Shown here one piece after another: positions 43,109 to 53,479 of a stretch of DNA of 64,000 bases. The position numbers were made by a program, and so were the translations under genes. The first letter of the stretch is position 1; every line of letters begins with the position of its first letter. The notes beneath the pieces were generated by a model that saw nothing but the letters and a program-made list of their open reading frames with translations, did no database searches and had not been told where the DNA came from. Source of the stretch: Flavobacteriales bacterium UBA7666 (GTDB lineage Bacteria > Bacteroidota > Bacteroidia > Flavobacteriales_D > Crocinitomicaceae); NCBI GenBank assembly GCA_002483265.1, contig DLHO01000011.1, positions 57,168-121,167 on the forward strand. The letters run 5' to 3'.

Positions 43109-44947
43109 ATGAAACAACTACTATCACTAGTTGCTCTTTTTGTTGGGTTGAACATGCCGGCGCTAGCTACTGTTTCACCATTTGAAACAACGAACATATC
43201 CAATCATTTAACGGAAGTAAACAAAGAATGGGTAAATTATAACTTGTCCATTCTTAATGAAAAAATTTCGTTTGAAAATGACTTAGATCGCATTCAGTTT
43301 CACTTATTACAAGTTGAAAAAATATTGAGAAGTTCGGAGAATGAACAGTATTCGCAAGAGCAAATTCAAAATAGAACTGCATTATTGGATGTTCTGCATA
43401 ACTACGCTCTTGAGAAAGTATTTCCGATTAATTTATATCATTCGCATAGACAACCCTATTTCATAGACCATTTGGGAACTCATTGTGCAGTTGGTTATCT
43501 GCTTAAGGCATCTGGCTTTGGCAACATTGCACAAAGTATATCTGAAACACAGAATTATGCTTATGTAAAAGAAATTCAATCGAAGGAATTACTTGCCTGG
43601 GCAAAACAATTCGGGTTTGAGGTGAATGAATTAGCATTGATCCAACCTACATATGCTGATGACACACCTTATTATGCTATTGGAAATGGGGCTAATGGTA
43701 CTATTTCTAAAATTAACGGAGATGAAAACAAATTTGTCCTTGCGGGTAGTTTTACTCAATTAGACAACCTTCCTTGTTTGAATGTAGGACAATATGTGAA
43801 TGGAAATTTGTCTTGCTTAGGTGCCGGTATAGATGGAATAGTGAATGAAATTGAAAGAACCGGACAAGATGAAATCACTGTATATGGAAAATTTGACCAT
43901 CTGGGAATGAGTTATCCAATTGCGATTTGGAATGAAGTGAGTTTGGATTGGGAATTTGTTGCTATTCCAGGTAAAAGTAATTGTGAAATTCTTGCAGCAG
44001 ATAGTTACAATTTTGATACATATGTTTCTATTAAAACTGAAACCGGCACTTTTGAATTGTTAAAAAATAACGCTGCAAATTGGTATCTGACTTGTTCAAC
44101 CGATGGTCCAATTTACAGTATTGATGTCGCATATCTAAAGTATGTTTTTGGTGGGAATTTTAATCAGGTTACTGTTCATGCAAGTACCCCATTTGTTTTA
44201 AATTCACAAAATGTAATCAGTTCAACAATCGGGGTGGGATGGCAAGTTTACCTTTCGAATATTCCGGATACAGTTTATGCCACTAAAATAATTGGAACGA
44301 ACATCTATGTTGGAGGCGCTGCTACAAATACCCCTGGTCATAGTAAAGTGTTATTATCCCAATTAACGAATGGATCTGCATTATCGCTCATCCAACTTTG
44401 GCCTGATGCTAATCCATTACGGATTTATGACATAGAACATCATACAACTGATTTGAATCAATTGAAGGTAGTTGGTAAATTGCAAGGTATCGAGAATGGG
44501 TCTGATATGATTGCGGGAAGTGGAGCCTTTAATTATTCCATCTCTGAAGGAATAGCAACTTCTGCCGGTTGGTTCAATCACCCTGTTCATTCTGCAATAC
44601 TTACAAATAACGGTGATTTAATCGTTGCCGGAGAATTTACGGCAGGATTCCAAACGACTTTTTCTCGCCTTGCAAAATCAACTCCAATTTTGGGAGCAGA
44701 TGAACTGTCTTCGGCAACAAATTTAGTTGTTTCTCCAAATCCAAGTACTAGTTCAATCTCTATTAATGGAATTCCAGTTGGAACACTTTTCAATTATCAA
44801 ATTACTGATCTACAAGGAAAAACCTGGAGAGCAACTGAAACTTCAAACCCTATTATCCATGTAGAAGATTTGAGCAGTGGAGTGTATTTCTTGAGTCTTC
44901 AAAATACCCAAGGCTACAATTCAACCATTCGTTTTGTAAAGAATTAG
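43109..44947 (+). CDS. Secreted protein with type IX secretion C-terminal domain
   Basis: 612 residues from ATG 43109 (MKQLLSLVALFVGLNMPALA signal peptide). The middle has beta-propeller-like GxFxQLDN / VLAGSFTQ / YGKFDHLG repeats. The last 75 residues form a T9SS type A sorting domain (LVVSPNPSTSSISIN.. YQITDLQGK.. VEDLSSGVYFLSLQN.. IRFVKN). It is exported through the Por/T9SS and probably cell-surface attached. Substrate unknown. Confidence 0.88.
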   Translation: MKQLLSLVALFVGLNMPALATVSPFETTNISNHLTEVNKEWVNYNLSILNEKISFENDLDRIQFHLLQVEKILRSSENEQYSQEQIQNRTALLDVLHNYALEKVFPINLYHSHRQPYFIDHLGTHCAVGYLLKASGFGNIAQSISETQNYAYVKEIQSKELLAWAKQFGFEVNELALIQPTYADDTPYYAIGNGANGTISKINGDENKFVLAGSFTQLDNLPCLNVGQYVNGNLSCLGAGIDGIVNEIERTGQDEITVYGKFDHLGMSYPIAIWNEVSLDWEFVAIPGKSNCEILAADSYNFDTYVSIKTETGTFELLKNNAANWYLTCSTDGPIYSIDVAYLKYVFGGNFNQVTVHASTPFVLNSQNVISSTIGVGWQVYLSNIPDTVYATKIIGTNIYVGGAATNTPGHSKVLLSQLTNGSALSLIQLWPDANPLRIYDIEHHTTDLNQLKVVGKLQGIENGSDMIAGSGAFNYSISEGIATSAGWFNHPVHSAILTNNGDLIVAGEFTAGFQTTFSRLAKSTPILGADELSSATNLVVSPNPSTSSISINGIPVGTLFNYQITDLQGKTWRATETSNPIIHVEDLSSGVYFLSLQNTQGYNSTIRFVKN

Positions 44948-45319
44948 ATTATCGCTACTAAATCATTTGAAGATCCCAAGATTCTTAAGAGAATAACTAT
45001 ACCTCGTAAATAGCTTACGTGCTTCCAGACTAATTTTGTGAAACTAAACGGATAAAAGAATATTAAAATTTCAGAAGTTATCACATTATTATTAAATCGG
45101 AATATTTTAACAAAATGATTGGATTTTGAAAACCTTCATTACTTTTGTTACCAATTTCAGTGCCTAAATCATCTCAGACATCTAAATTAAACTTAAAGCA
45201 ATTTATTACAATTTTCTTATGAAAGACTGCCATATGGAATTGGTACATTTAGTATCTTATTCTACTCTGCCACAATTGAATCTGTCGAAAACATATTCAC
45301 TAACTAAATCAAATTTATA
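44948..45319. other. Intergenic region with one candidate promoter
   Basis: No gene is seen. TACTTTTG (45140-45147) fits TAnnTTTG with TTG 18 bp upstream (45119-45121). This is a possible promoter of the Rhs locus, leaving a long leader of about 165 nt before the ATG at 45320. Confidence 0.4.
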
Positions 45320-47101
45320 ATGAAACGCATTCTGCTTCTATTCGCATTTTTTAGTGCCCTCATCGGGTATAGTCAATCTGTTTCTTCCGTTAATTTATTT
45401 GCAACAGAAAACTCATTTACAGATTCAGGCAATCCAACGGCTATTAATTATACGGCTTTATCAAGTAATGTTTATGTAACGGGGACATTGGCTTACTATC
45501 GAATTTTCCTCAAATTTGATTTAAGTTCCATACCGGCAAATTCAGTAATTGTGTCTGCCACTATGCGATTTACGCCAAGCGGAACGGAAAACATTGTTGT
45601 TACAAACTCTACAGAATTAAATCTGGATGCCTGTAACACCACTTGGTCACAGACAACCCTCAATCATTCATCAGGAATTGCTAACAATGGAATATTAACT
45701 ACTGTAGGTGTCTCAAGTTTAGTATCAGGTAAACGGGAATTTAATGTAAAAGACCACGTACAAGCAATGGTTGACGGGCGGGTTCCTAACTTTGGCTGGA
45801 GAATGAAGCGTAGTTCAGAAAGTTCAGCAACTCTAACAACTGTTTATTACTCAAAGAATGTTCATTCTTCTGCTTCCAGGCCACAACTGGAAATTTATTA
45901 CTATACACCAGCTTATGTTTCTGCAGCAACAATTGTACATGCTTCAAACGGCCTCTCCAACGGCTCCATTTCACCAACAATCCTGCTTGGTTCTTCTGCA
46001 ACCCGAACTTACCAATGGTATAATGCTTCAGGTATAATCAGCGGTGCAACAAGTATCAATCTTACTGCAAAACCTTATGGCTGGTATGGTTTGAAATCCT
46101 CAGGTACCACAGCAGGGGATGATCTTTTTCAGGCATTTTTGATTGGTTCAAAATGTGAAATGGTCGATATTTCATTTAATTCTGGTCCAGACTATATTGA
46201 CGATGCTTCCATTACAAATGGTACTATAGGAAGTGGCCTTACCGTAACTAATTACAGTCAAGGCAATTCATGGAACAGTAACGTGAATTCTGCTGAACAA
46301 GTAAGTTTCGGTAGTAATTGGTTTAGTGTATCATCTCTGATTCGATTTAGGTTATGGATTGACCCTGCCCTAGAAATAAATGAAGCCAAAATGACCCTAT
46401 ATGGGCTTGGGCACAATCCGCTGGAAAGACCCAATACTTCCAAATTAACTCAAGTAACTTCCAATTGGAAAGAAACCGGAGTATCTTATGGAATCAGGCC
46501 TGCTTTAGGTACATTATCTCTAAACCTGCCTAATATGCCTGCGGGAAACGGAAACACGACTCTGGAATTGAATGATTTCTTTAATTCCTGGAAAACTAAC
46601 AATTTAGCCAATTACGGAATAGATTTAAGTTTATTATCTTATTTGAATCCAATTGTAGTGGGCTCAACGAGCACCAAACAGAGCTACGAGTCTTCTGATA
46701 ACACCAATAAACCAATCGTTGCATTTAAAGTCAGTTGGGTGAATAACACCTGCGACTTTACGTCCTATTCCCGTTTTAAAGATGCGCTAGACGGTTCTTT
46801 CGTTCGAACCATTCAAGGAAAATTAAAGGTTCAGTTTAACGAAGATTACGATCAAAAAGCAGGTCGTTTTGCCAAATTGATTCTTTATGATGCGACTACC
46901 TATCAAATTAAAGCCGGAATTAACAACGACGGAACTATTATCGGTGCTGCATTGTTACCAGCCAAGGTCTTGGAATTCGATTACAACCAACACTTACTTG
47001 ATTTGAGTACCTATTCTTTAGTTATTGGAAATGACTATGTACTGGAACTTACAACTAGTAAGGGAGAAAAATCCTATATCAAATTTAAATATTACAATTA
47101 A
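45320..47101 (+). CDS. Secreted DNRLRE-like beta-sandwich protein leading the Rhs locus
   Basis: 593 residues. Signal peptide MKRILLLFAFFSALIGYSQ. The first 210 residues follow the DNRLRE-domain pattern common in front of Rhs proteins: YYRIFLKFDLSSIPANSVIVSATMRF, W-then-N motif, FNVKDHVQAMVDGRVPNFGWRMKRS, then RPQLEIYYY. A second DNRLRE-like unit occupies about 290-475 (SSLIRFRLWIDPALEINEAKMTLYG.. TLELNDFFNSW). The C-terminal about 100 residues are a separate beta domain. It ends 11 bp before the first Rhs gene and is likely co-expressed with it. Confidence 0.75.
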   Translation: MKRILLLFAFFSALIGYSQSVSSVNLFATENSFTDSGNPTAINYTALSSNVYVTGTLAYYRIFLKFDLSSIPANSVIVSATMRFTPSGTENIVVTNSTELNLDACNTTWSQTTLNHSSGIANNGILTTVGVSSLVSGKREFNVKDHVQAMVDGRVPNFGWRMKRSSESSATLTTVYYSKNVHSSASRPQLEIYYYTPAYVSAATIVHASNGLSNGSISPTILLGSSATRTYQWYNASGIISGATSINLTAKPYGWYGLKSSGTTAGDDLFQAFLIGSKCEMVDISFNSGPDYIDDASITNGTIGSGLTVTNYSQGNSWNSNVNSAEQVSFGSNWFSVSSLIRFRLWIDPALEINEAKMTLYGLGHNPLERPNTSKLTQVTSNWKETGVSYGIRPALGTLSLNLPNMPAGNGNTTLELNDFFNSWKTNNLANYGIDLSLLSYLNPIVVGSTSTKQSYESSDNTNKPIVAFKVSWVNNTCDFTSYSRFKDALDGSFVRTIQGKLKVQFNEDYDQKAGRFAKLILYDATTYQIKAGINNDGTIIGAALLPAKVLEFDYNQHLLDLSTYSLVIGNDYVLELTTSKGEKSYIKFKYYN

Positions 47102-47112
47102 TCACCTGACAT

Positions 47113-50100
47113 ATGTTCATCAATCGCAAAAAATCGATTTTGAGAAATCTCAGCATATTCTTACTTGTTGGAATCATTTCTCAAATCTCAGCTCCAGTTG
47201 TTTACGCATCGGAGTTAAAAGAAAGCATGTACTTCACTTCTTCCGGTGAATCGATCAGTGCCGGGTTTCTAAAAGAATTGGCTGCTTCTTTGGCTCATGT
47301 GGATAGTGAGTTAAAAAAACGCTCTGTTTTTCGTGAAAAGAAGACAGATCCGGTTTCATTCCGGACGTTTCCTAAGATCAAATTGGATCGGACTCCGCAT
47401 GTTTCACAATCAGAGTCTGCGCTGGAAGTACAAAAATTGTTGGGTGGTCCGGGACAAACGGAATCTTCCGGTTTTTCATTGAACTCAACAGACGGATTAG
47501 TAGATAAATTCACCGGTGATTTTACCTATTCACTTCCCGTAATGGATGTAGAAGGTTTCCCGATCGTTTTGTCTTATAATTCAAATGTTACTATGAACTC
47601 GGAATCTTCCTGGGTTGGTCTTGGCTGGGATTTGAATGTTGGTTCCGTTTCCCGTGAAATGAGAGGAATGCCAGATGAGTTTAACGGAACAGATCAGATT
47701 GAAAAAACGGAAGCTCAGCTGGATGAAGATCTTAGCGGCAGAAAGTTGGGAGGATATTTATCATTATCTTATGGATTTGGTGCAGGTGGAGGCGGTGTAA
47801 TTTTTACTCCATCTTTACAATTAACCCTCTTAGGTGGAAAATACACCAGTAATTTACTAGGTTTGGGACATACCCGGGATTTTGGACTTCAGATAAGGTT
47901 CGACTTAAGTAAAGACAAGGAAAAGATCGGGGGTTCTCCTAGTGATCAAGGTGGGCTTTTGGGCTTGAACTTTGGTCTGGGTTATTCAAAAGATACTAAG
48001 AGGGGTTCCGGCATCAATCAAAGTTATGGAGCAAGTGTGATCGGATTAAATTTCGGAGTTAATTCTCATTCAAGAGAAGGTCTAACCGATTGGTCTGCGG
48101 GTTATTCGGTTAGTAAGATTCGAAACTTCAGTTTTTCTCATTCTTCTTCCGCTCCTTACGGAACACAAACCATTGTTCCCTCTATATCCATGGGAAATTC
48201 ATCGAGCAGCTTTCAATTTAATTTCGATGCATTCGTTGGCATTGCTCCGGGAGGAGTTGCTATTCAGGCAGGATTCTTAGCCCAAAAATACAATAACAAG
48301 GTCAATACTATTGCCAACCGATATACTTATTCCCAATCAGCAATTGGATACTTACATTCCGGAAAGCGCAATAATTTCGGTGGGGAAAGATTGCCCCTGA
48401 TGGATTATCAGCGCACCAATGACGGAGAGTATTCTGTGGAAATGAAGCATCTTCCGGGCTCTTTTCAAACATTTGACTTATTCTACTATAATTCGCCAAC
48501 GCAAAGTGGTTCTTTCCGTGCAAACAGAACGGATTACGGAACTTATTACGACCCGGTGATCAAATCACAGCATAACAGTCTTGAGGATTCCCAGTTGTCT
48601 GAGTTCTACGAAAAGATGCCGGATATACTGGCAAATGTTCTTGGAAGTATTCTTTCACCGGACGTTGTAAATTTAGGGATTGGTGTACTGATTAAAAAGA
48701 CAATCATGTTACAAATCAGTTTAGGTCTTGGTAAACAGGAAGTAGATACGGAATATAATTCTACCTGGGATCACGGCTCCAATAGCGGGTATTTAGGTTT
48801 CGTTTCTGAAGTCAACGGAGACAACTTTGATAAAACAACCTATTTTAAAGCTTTGGGTGAAACAACACCAACAGAAATGGGAGCCTGGGACTATATGGGT
48901 GGTACCAATTTGTCTTCTTACCTGGTTGATGAAGTAAACAAAGAAATTGAAGTTGGAAATACAATTAATGGTGTTGTAAAATCCACTACTGCCCTAAACG
49001 CGCAAAATGCAAAACCGATCAGGGCGACATCTATTAAACCGATCATTGCATCAGCTATCAGTTCTATTGCGATTCAAAACTACGCGGGATTAAATATTCC
49101 TCGTGTTGGAGGCTTACGCAAGAGTAATCATATCTCGGCGATTGAAATAGTTGATGAAAGTGGTGTGAAAAATGTATACGGTGTTCCTGCTTACAATAAT
49201 TACAGCGGAGAAGTGAGCTTTTCTTCCGGAGGACTTACCAATACCGGGGCTACTTTGGAATACACTGCCAGTGGCCCTTCTGCAGATAATTCTATTGGGA
49301 ATACCCGTGGAAGATCCAATTATTTCAATAGAACAAAGGTTCCATCCTACGCACATTCCTTTTTGCTGACCCAGGTATTGGGGCCGGATTATGTAGATCG
49401 CACCCTTGATGGTCCCTCTTTGGATGATGTAGGAGCTTATCATAAAATCAACTACTCACGGTATGCAGATACCTATAAATGGCGGCTTCCGATCAGCGGA
49501 ACTTCTGCAACTGCTCCAAAGGCCTACAACATTCCCGGATTTATGGGAACCAATTTAGACGACATCGGAGCATATTCCTATGGTGAAAAAGAACTGTGGT
49601 ATGCGCATAGCGTAGAAGGTAGAAACCTCATTGCGGTATTCATTTTAAGTAATCGAAAGGATGGGTTACAGGCCGATGAAAATGGTTTTGTGGATGCCTC
49701 ACCGAGTTCAACTTTAAAGAAATTGCAAAAACTGGATAAGATCATCCTTTACAACCGGGATGATTACTATAAGAACGGGATAAATGCATCTGCCCTTCAA
49801 ACCGTTCAGTTTGATTATGAATATACCTTGTGTCAGAATTTTGCAGGAAACCTGGAAACTTATGGCGGTGTTGCTGCTGAATCCGGAAAACTAACATTGA
49901 AAGGTATTCGTGTAATGGGAGCTAAATCGGAGGAATCCGGTTTGAGTGATTATTCTTTTGATTATTCAGCTTCCAATCCTCCTTTCAGTTACCAAAATAT
50001 AGATGGTTGGGGATGCTACCAGGCAAATAACGCCCCGCTTCCGAATGATATTTATCCGTATACACATAATAAATACTCTGTTGGATTGGCGGCAGAATCT

Positions 50101-53100
50101 ATTGCCCGCGGCTCTGCATGGAAATTAACATCCATCAAACTGCCCGCAGGAGGTGAACTTGCGGTAAGTTATGACAGTGATCATTATGCCTATGTTCAGG
50201 ACAAACGTGCCATGCGCCAATTCACGATTGAAGGAATGATGACAGAACAGGAATTGTATCCAATGCTTAGTTCTACCTGGGATGGTGTAACGGGTCTTTC
50301 AGATGAATTTTTGCTGAACTCCAGTAATGTTACTTTTTATAGGAATGTAGTGATTTTTAAACTGGATCAGCAGCTAGGATCCGGTCTTACACAGGCAGAA
50401 GCCACAGAAGAAGTTCGTAAAAAGTATTTCAGAGACCCATACAACGGAAGTCAACTGACGGAATTGTTCATTAAAGCTCGGGTTCAAATTAAACCCGATG
50501 TGGAAGAATTAATCCCGATGTTCCTTCCTTTAGATAATGATAATAATGTGATCGGCGCCATGCCTCCTGCCCCGGATGGCAGTAGAAAATTTGGGTTTGC
50601 AGTTTTGAAGTTGTTTGATATCTCTGAAATGGAGGCCAATGACAAACGTGCAAAAAAGTGGGCGAATCATGGAACACTGATTCATCCTATTCAACGTGTA
50701 GCATTGGATTATGCGCGGCAAAATTTACCTGATAAAATCTATGGGGCATGCAGCACTTGTGAGGAGGACATAGCCGGCGACATGGATAAACGCGTTCTTT
50801 TCGGGACTTTGATTTATAAGTATATGATTGAGGAAGCTCATTACGCGGCTAAATTGATCCCTTCAAAAACACTATTGAAATTGTATGAACCGGATAACTT
50901 CAAAATTGGAGGAGTTGCCCGCGTTACAAATATTACTTATTCTGACAACTGGAATACACTATCTGCAGAATATACCAGTACCTACAGTTGGGATTACTTC
51001 TACGGAGATCCGAGAACCGGGGAAAGTAAAGGAGTTGCTACATTTGAACCGGTTCAAATACTGGATGAGAACGTACATTACGCCTGGGATACGTATGTAA
51101 ATATCAAAGAGAAATTTGTAGATGAGACCCGATTTCATGTCTTACCTATTTTCAGACCGGTTTACCCGAATCCGAATATAGGCTACAGCGAAGTACAGGT
51201 TACCTTCAATGGCTCTTCCAATAAAGGAAAATCCATTTCAACCTACCACACATTCAAGGAAAAAGACTACGCAACAAAGGAACACGCTACCGAGATAGGA
51301 GCAGAAGACGGCGGACATAAGAGTCTATTCACCAACAAACGTTCCATTGGTAAATTTCTGGGAGCCAAAGGCCTTGATTTTTATGGATTCACAGAAGGAT
51401 TTTTATTAGTTACGAATGATTTTCATGGAAAGCCGATCGAGTTCAGAACCCTGGACGGCGATGGAAACACACTATTCTCGACCAAATATACCTACTATGG
51501 CAAGTACGAAACAGTACCGATGCTGGATAGAAAGGGAGATCTCAGAAATTATCCGGTTGCAATGGAATATGATATCCATACCGAACAACGCGCTGTGGAA
51601 GATTTTACCCGTTTTCATATCGGAGGTCTGGGTATTGGTATCACCTTTACACCACCTTATTTATCCTTCTCCCCTTACTACACCTGGAATAATAGCGACC
51701 GCGCTTTTTATTCTTACTCCCTTGTGAAGCACATGAATTATTATGCCCGTGTAAAAAGTGTGGAAACGATTAACCTGAATTCACAAAACACGGCTGAGAA
51801 TTTAATTTATGATAAATACTCAGGAGCCACACTTGCAAGCAGTTTAAAAGACGAGTTCAATGACAAACTGTATCAATTCTCTTATCCGTCACATTGGTAT
51901 CATCCGGGATTACGGGAAATTCAGAATAGTTCTACGATTACAAGTTATACGGGGACTGCTTCAGGAAATACCTTTACCATTGCTTCCGGTGATTTGGAAG
52001 AGTTGTTTGCTCCGGGAGATGAAGTACTCCTGACAAATGTAGCAACACCGACCACTACGATTCCGGCAACAGTGATTTCAACCGGTCAGTTATCCCTGAA
52101 ATTGATTAACACTACCGGTGGCACCTCACCTGCGATAACAAGTGCCTCTTACTCGATTAAACTGGTAACTACAAACCGATCTAACAGACTGGGGGAAAGT
52201 ATGCAGAATGCCGTTACGAAAAAAGCAATTTCGGTGGCTCCGGCTGCCCCATTTGTTTTCCCTGTTTCTGAGATCCTTTCAGCTTCGGCTATTACCTACA
52301 GAGATAAACACAATGTACGTTGTGGAACACCTCCTGTGGATAAAGAAAAGAACAACCAGGTTGCGCCAGGTTCTACAATCAATCCATATAAATATGGTGT
52401 GATGGGAGATTTGGTACTGGATGCACAATTGTCCTGGCAAAGTGAACGGATCAACAATACGCATGATCACGGAATCCGTTTTGACGGGGCTTATACGGAA
52501 TACACTCCTTATTACAGTTTTGATGCTGCTGATAACGTGAAAAAGTGGAAAACCATTCCCTCTTTAGGAAACTGGCGTCGTATGGGTGAAGCTCGATTAT
52601 ACAACGAATATGGTGTTCCGCAGGAAGGGGTGGATCAATTGAATATTCCTTCAGCAGTGGTTCACGGATACAGCAACAAACTGGAGTTAATGCCGGTTGC
52701 CCAGGCAGTTAATGCGCATAAACAAGACATCGGTTTTGATGGATTTGAGGATTATACCTATTACTCAAGTGGATCACTGCCAACTTTTGATGTCGGAAAC
52801 TATCATTTCAGTTTTATGGCAGCAGTCAATGCAAACATTACTCAAAGTACTGAACAAAAACACAGTGGTTTGTATTCCCTGAAAGTAAATCAGGGAGCAA
52901 CTGCTGTCTTGAGCAGGGCGGTTGTAACAGCGTGTAATGCTCAACCAAATGGAGTTACGGGTGCAGATATTTTCGTTGCAAATACGTGTGTATGTATTCC
53001 TCCATTTAAACCTACCAGCGGAAAAGATTATGTTGTGGGAGGATGGATCAGGAAAGGGACTTCGATTGCTGCCATCAAAGTAGATGTTACGGGTGGCGGA

Positions 53101-53460
53101 CCAGCCATTAACCCGGCTATGACAAACGGAAAAGAAATTGACGGATGGGTTCGGGTAGAATCAGAGCCCTTCGCTATTCCGGCAGGCTATACCACTATTT
53201 CAATCTCGCTCAGTAATTCAGGAAGTTCTCCTGTATACTTTGATGATGTGCGCGTTCATCCGTTCCTTGCGGGCATGACAACCGTGGTCTATGATCCGGT
53301 TACCTTATTGCCGCTCGCTACGCACGACGGGTATAATTACACTACGTTCTATAACTACGACGAGAACCTGGAATTGGTTCGTGTAAAAGTAGAAACGGAA
53401 GAGGGAATTAAGACCGTTATGGAACGTGAACAAGGTGGAAAAATTCATTACAACGACTAA
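47113..53460 (+). CDS. Giant Rhs/SpvB-type protein, N-terminal half of a split Rhs system
   Basis: 2115 residues. Signal-like hydrophobic N-terminus (SIFLLVGIISQISAPVVYA). The start of the Rhs/Tc-toxin-like shell is seen at TDGLVDKFTGDFTYSLPVMDVEGFPIVLSYNSNV.. SSWVGLGWDLNVGSVSREM (about 120-180). Long beta-rich Rhs-like sequence follows. Near the end GMTTVVYDPVTLLPLATHDG resembles YD-type units. No toxin tip is present. It is followed after 20 bp by a second giant Rhs gene that carries the core and effector, so the two probably assemble one shell. Confidence 0.85.
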   Translation: MFINRKKSILRNLSIFLLVGIISQISAPVVYASELKESMYFTSSGESISAGFLKELAASLAHVDSELKKRSVFREKKTDPVSFRTFPKIKLDRTPHVSQSESALEVQKLLGGPGQTESSGFSLNSTDGLVDKFTGDFTYSLPVMDVEGFPIVLSYNSNVTMNSESSWVGLGWDLNVGSVSREMRGMPDEFNGTDQIEKTEAQLDEDLSGRKLGGYLSLSYGFGAGGGGVIFTPSLQLTLLGGKYTSNLLGLGHTRDFGLQIRFDLSKDKEKIGGSPSDQGGLLGLNFGLGYSKDTKRGSGINQSYGASVIGLNFGVNSHSREGLTDWSAGYSVSKIRNFSFSHSSSAPYGTQTIVPSISMGNSSSSFQFNFDAFVGIAPGGVAIQAGFLAQKYNNKVNTIANRYTYSQSAIGYLHSGKRNNFGGERLPLMDYQRTNDGEYSVEMKHLPGSFQTFDLFYYNSPTQSGSFRANRTDYGTYYDPVIKSQHNSLEDSQLSEFYEKMPDILANVLGSILSPDVVNLGIGVLIKKTIMLQISLGLGKQEVDTEYNSTWDHGSNSGYLGFVSEVNGDNFDKTTYFKALGETTPTEMGAWDYMGGTNLSSYLVDEVNKEIEVGNTINGVVKSTTALNAQNAKPIRATSIKPIIASAISSIAIQNYAGLNIPRVGGLRKSNHISAIEIVDESGVKNVYGVPAYNNYSGEVSFSSGGLTNTGATLEYTASGPSADNSIGNTRGRSNYFNRTKVPSYAHSFLLTQVLGPDYVDRTLDGPSLDDVGAYHKINYSRYADTYKWRLPISGTSATAPKAYNIPGFMGTNLDDIGAYSYGEKELWYAHSVEGRNLIAVFILSNRKDGLQADENGFVDASPSSTLKKLQKLDKIILYNRDDYYKNGINASALQTVQFDYEYTLCQNFAGNLETYGGVAAESGKLTLKGIRVMGAKSEESGLSDYSFDYSASNPPFSYQNIDGWGCYQANNAPLPNDIYPYTHNKYSVGLAAESIARGSAWKLTSIKLPAGGELAVSYDSDHYAYVQDKRAMRQFTIEGMMTEQELYPMLSSTWDGVTGLSDEFLLNSSNVTFYRNVVIFKLDQQLGSGLTQAEATEEVRKKYFRDPYNGSQLTELFIKARVQIKPDVEELIPMFLPLDNDNNVIGAMPPAPDGSRKFGFAVLKLFDISEMEANDKRAKKWANHGTLIHPIQRVALDYARQNLPDKIYGACSTCEEDIAGDMDKRVLFGTLIYKYMIEEAHYAAKLIPSKTLLKLYEPDNFKIGGVARVTNITYSDNWNTLSAEYTSTYSWDYFYGDPRTGESKGVATFEPVQILDENVHYAWDTYVNIKEKFVDETRFHVLPIFRPVYPNPNIGYSEVQVTFNGSSNKGKSISTYHTFKEKDYATKEHATEIGAEDGGHKSLFTNKRSIGKFLGAKGLDFYGFTEGFLLVTNDFHGKPIEFRTLDGDGNTLFSTKYTYYGKYETVPMLDRKGDLRNYPVAMEYDIHTEQRAVEDFTRFHIGGLGIGITFTPPYLSFSPYYTWNNSDRAFYSYSLVKHMNYYARVKSVETINLNSQNTAENLIYDKYSGATLASSLKDEFNDKLYQFSYPSHWYHPGLREIQNSSTITSYTGTASGNTFTIASGDLEELFAPGDEVLLTNVATPTTTIPATVISTGQLSLKLINTTGGTSPAITSASYSIKLVTTNRSNRLGESMQNAVTKKAISVAPAAPFVFPVSEILSASAITYRDKHNVRCGTPPVDKEKNNQVAPGSTINPYKYGVMGDLVLDAQLSWQSERINNTHDHGIRFDGAYTEYTPYYSFDAADNVKKWKTIPSLGNWRRMGEARLYNEYGVPQEGVDQLNIPSAVVHGYSNKLELMPVAQAVNAHKQDIGFDGFEDYTYYSSGSLPTFDVGNYHFSFMAAVNANITQSTEQKHSGLYSLKVNQGATAVLSRAVVTACNAQPNGVTGADIFVANTCVCIPPFKPTSGKDYVVGGWIRKGTSIAAIKVDVTGGGPAINPAMTNGKEIDGWVRVESEPFAIPAGYTTISISLSNSGSSPVYFDDVRVHPFLAGMTTVVYDPVTLLPLATHDGYNYTTFYNYDENLELVRVKVETEEGIKTVMEREQGGKIHYND

Positions 53461-53479
53461 GCTAACTCATCTGATCAAC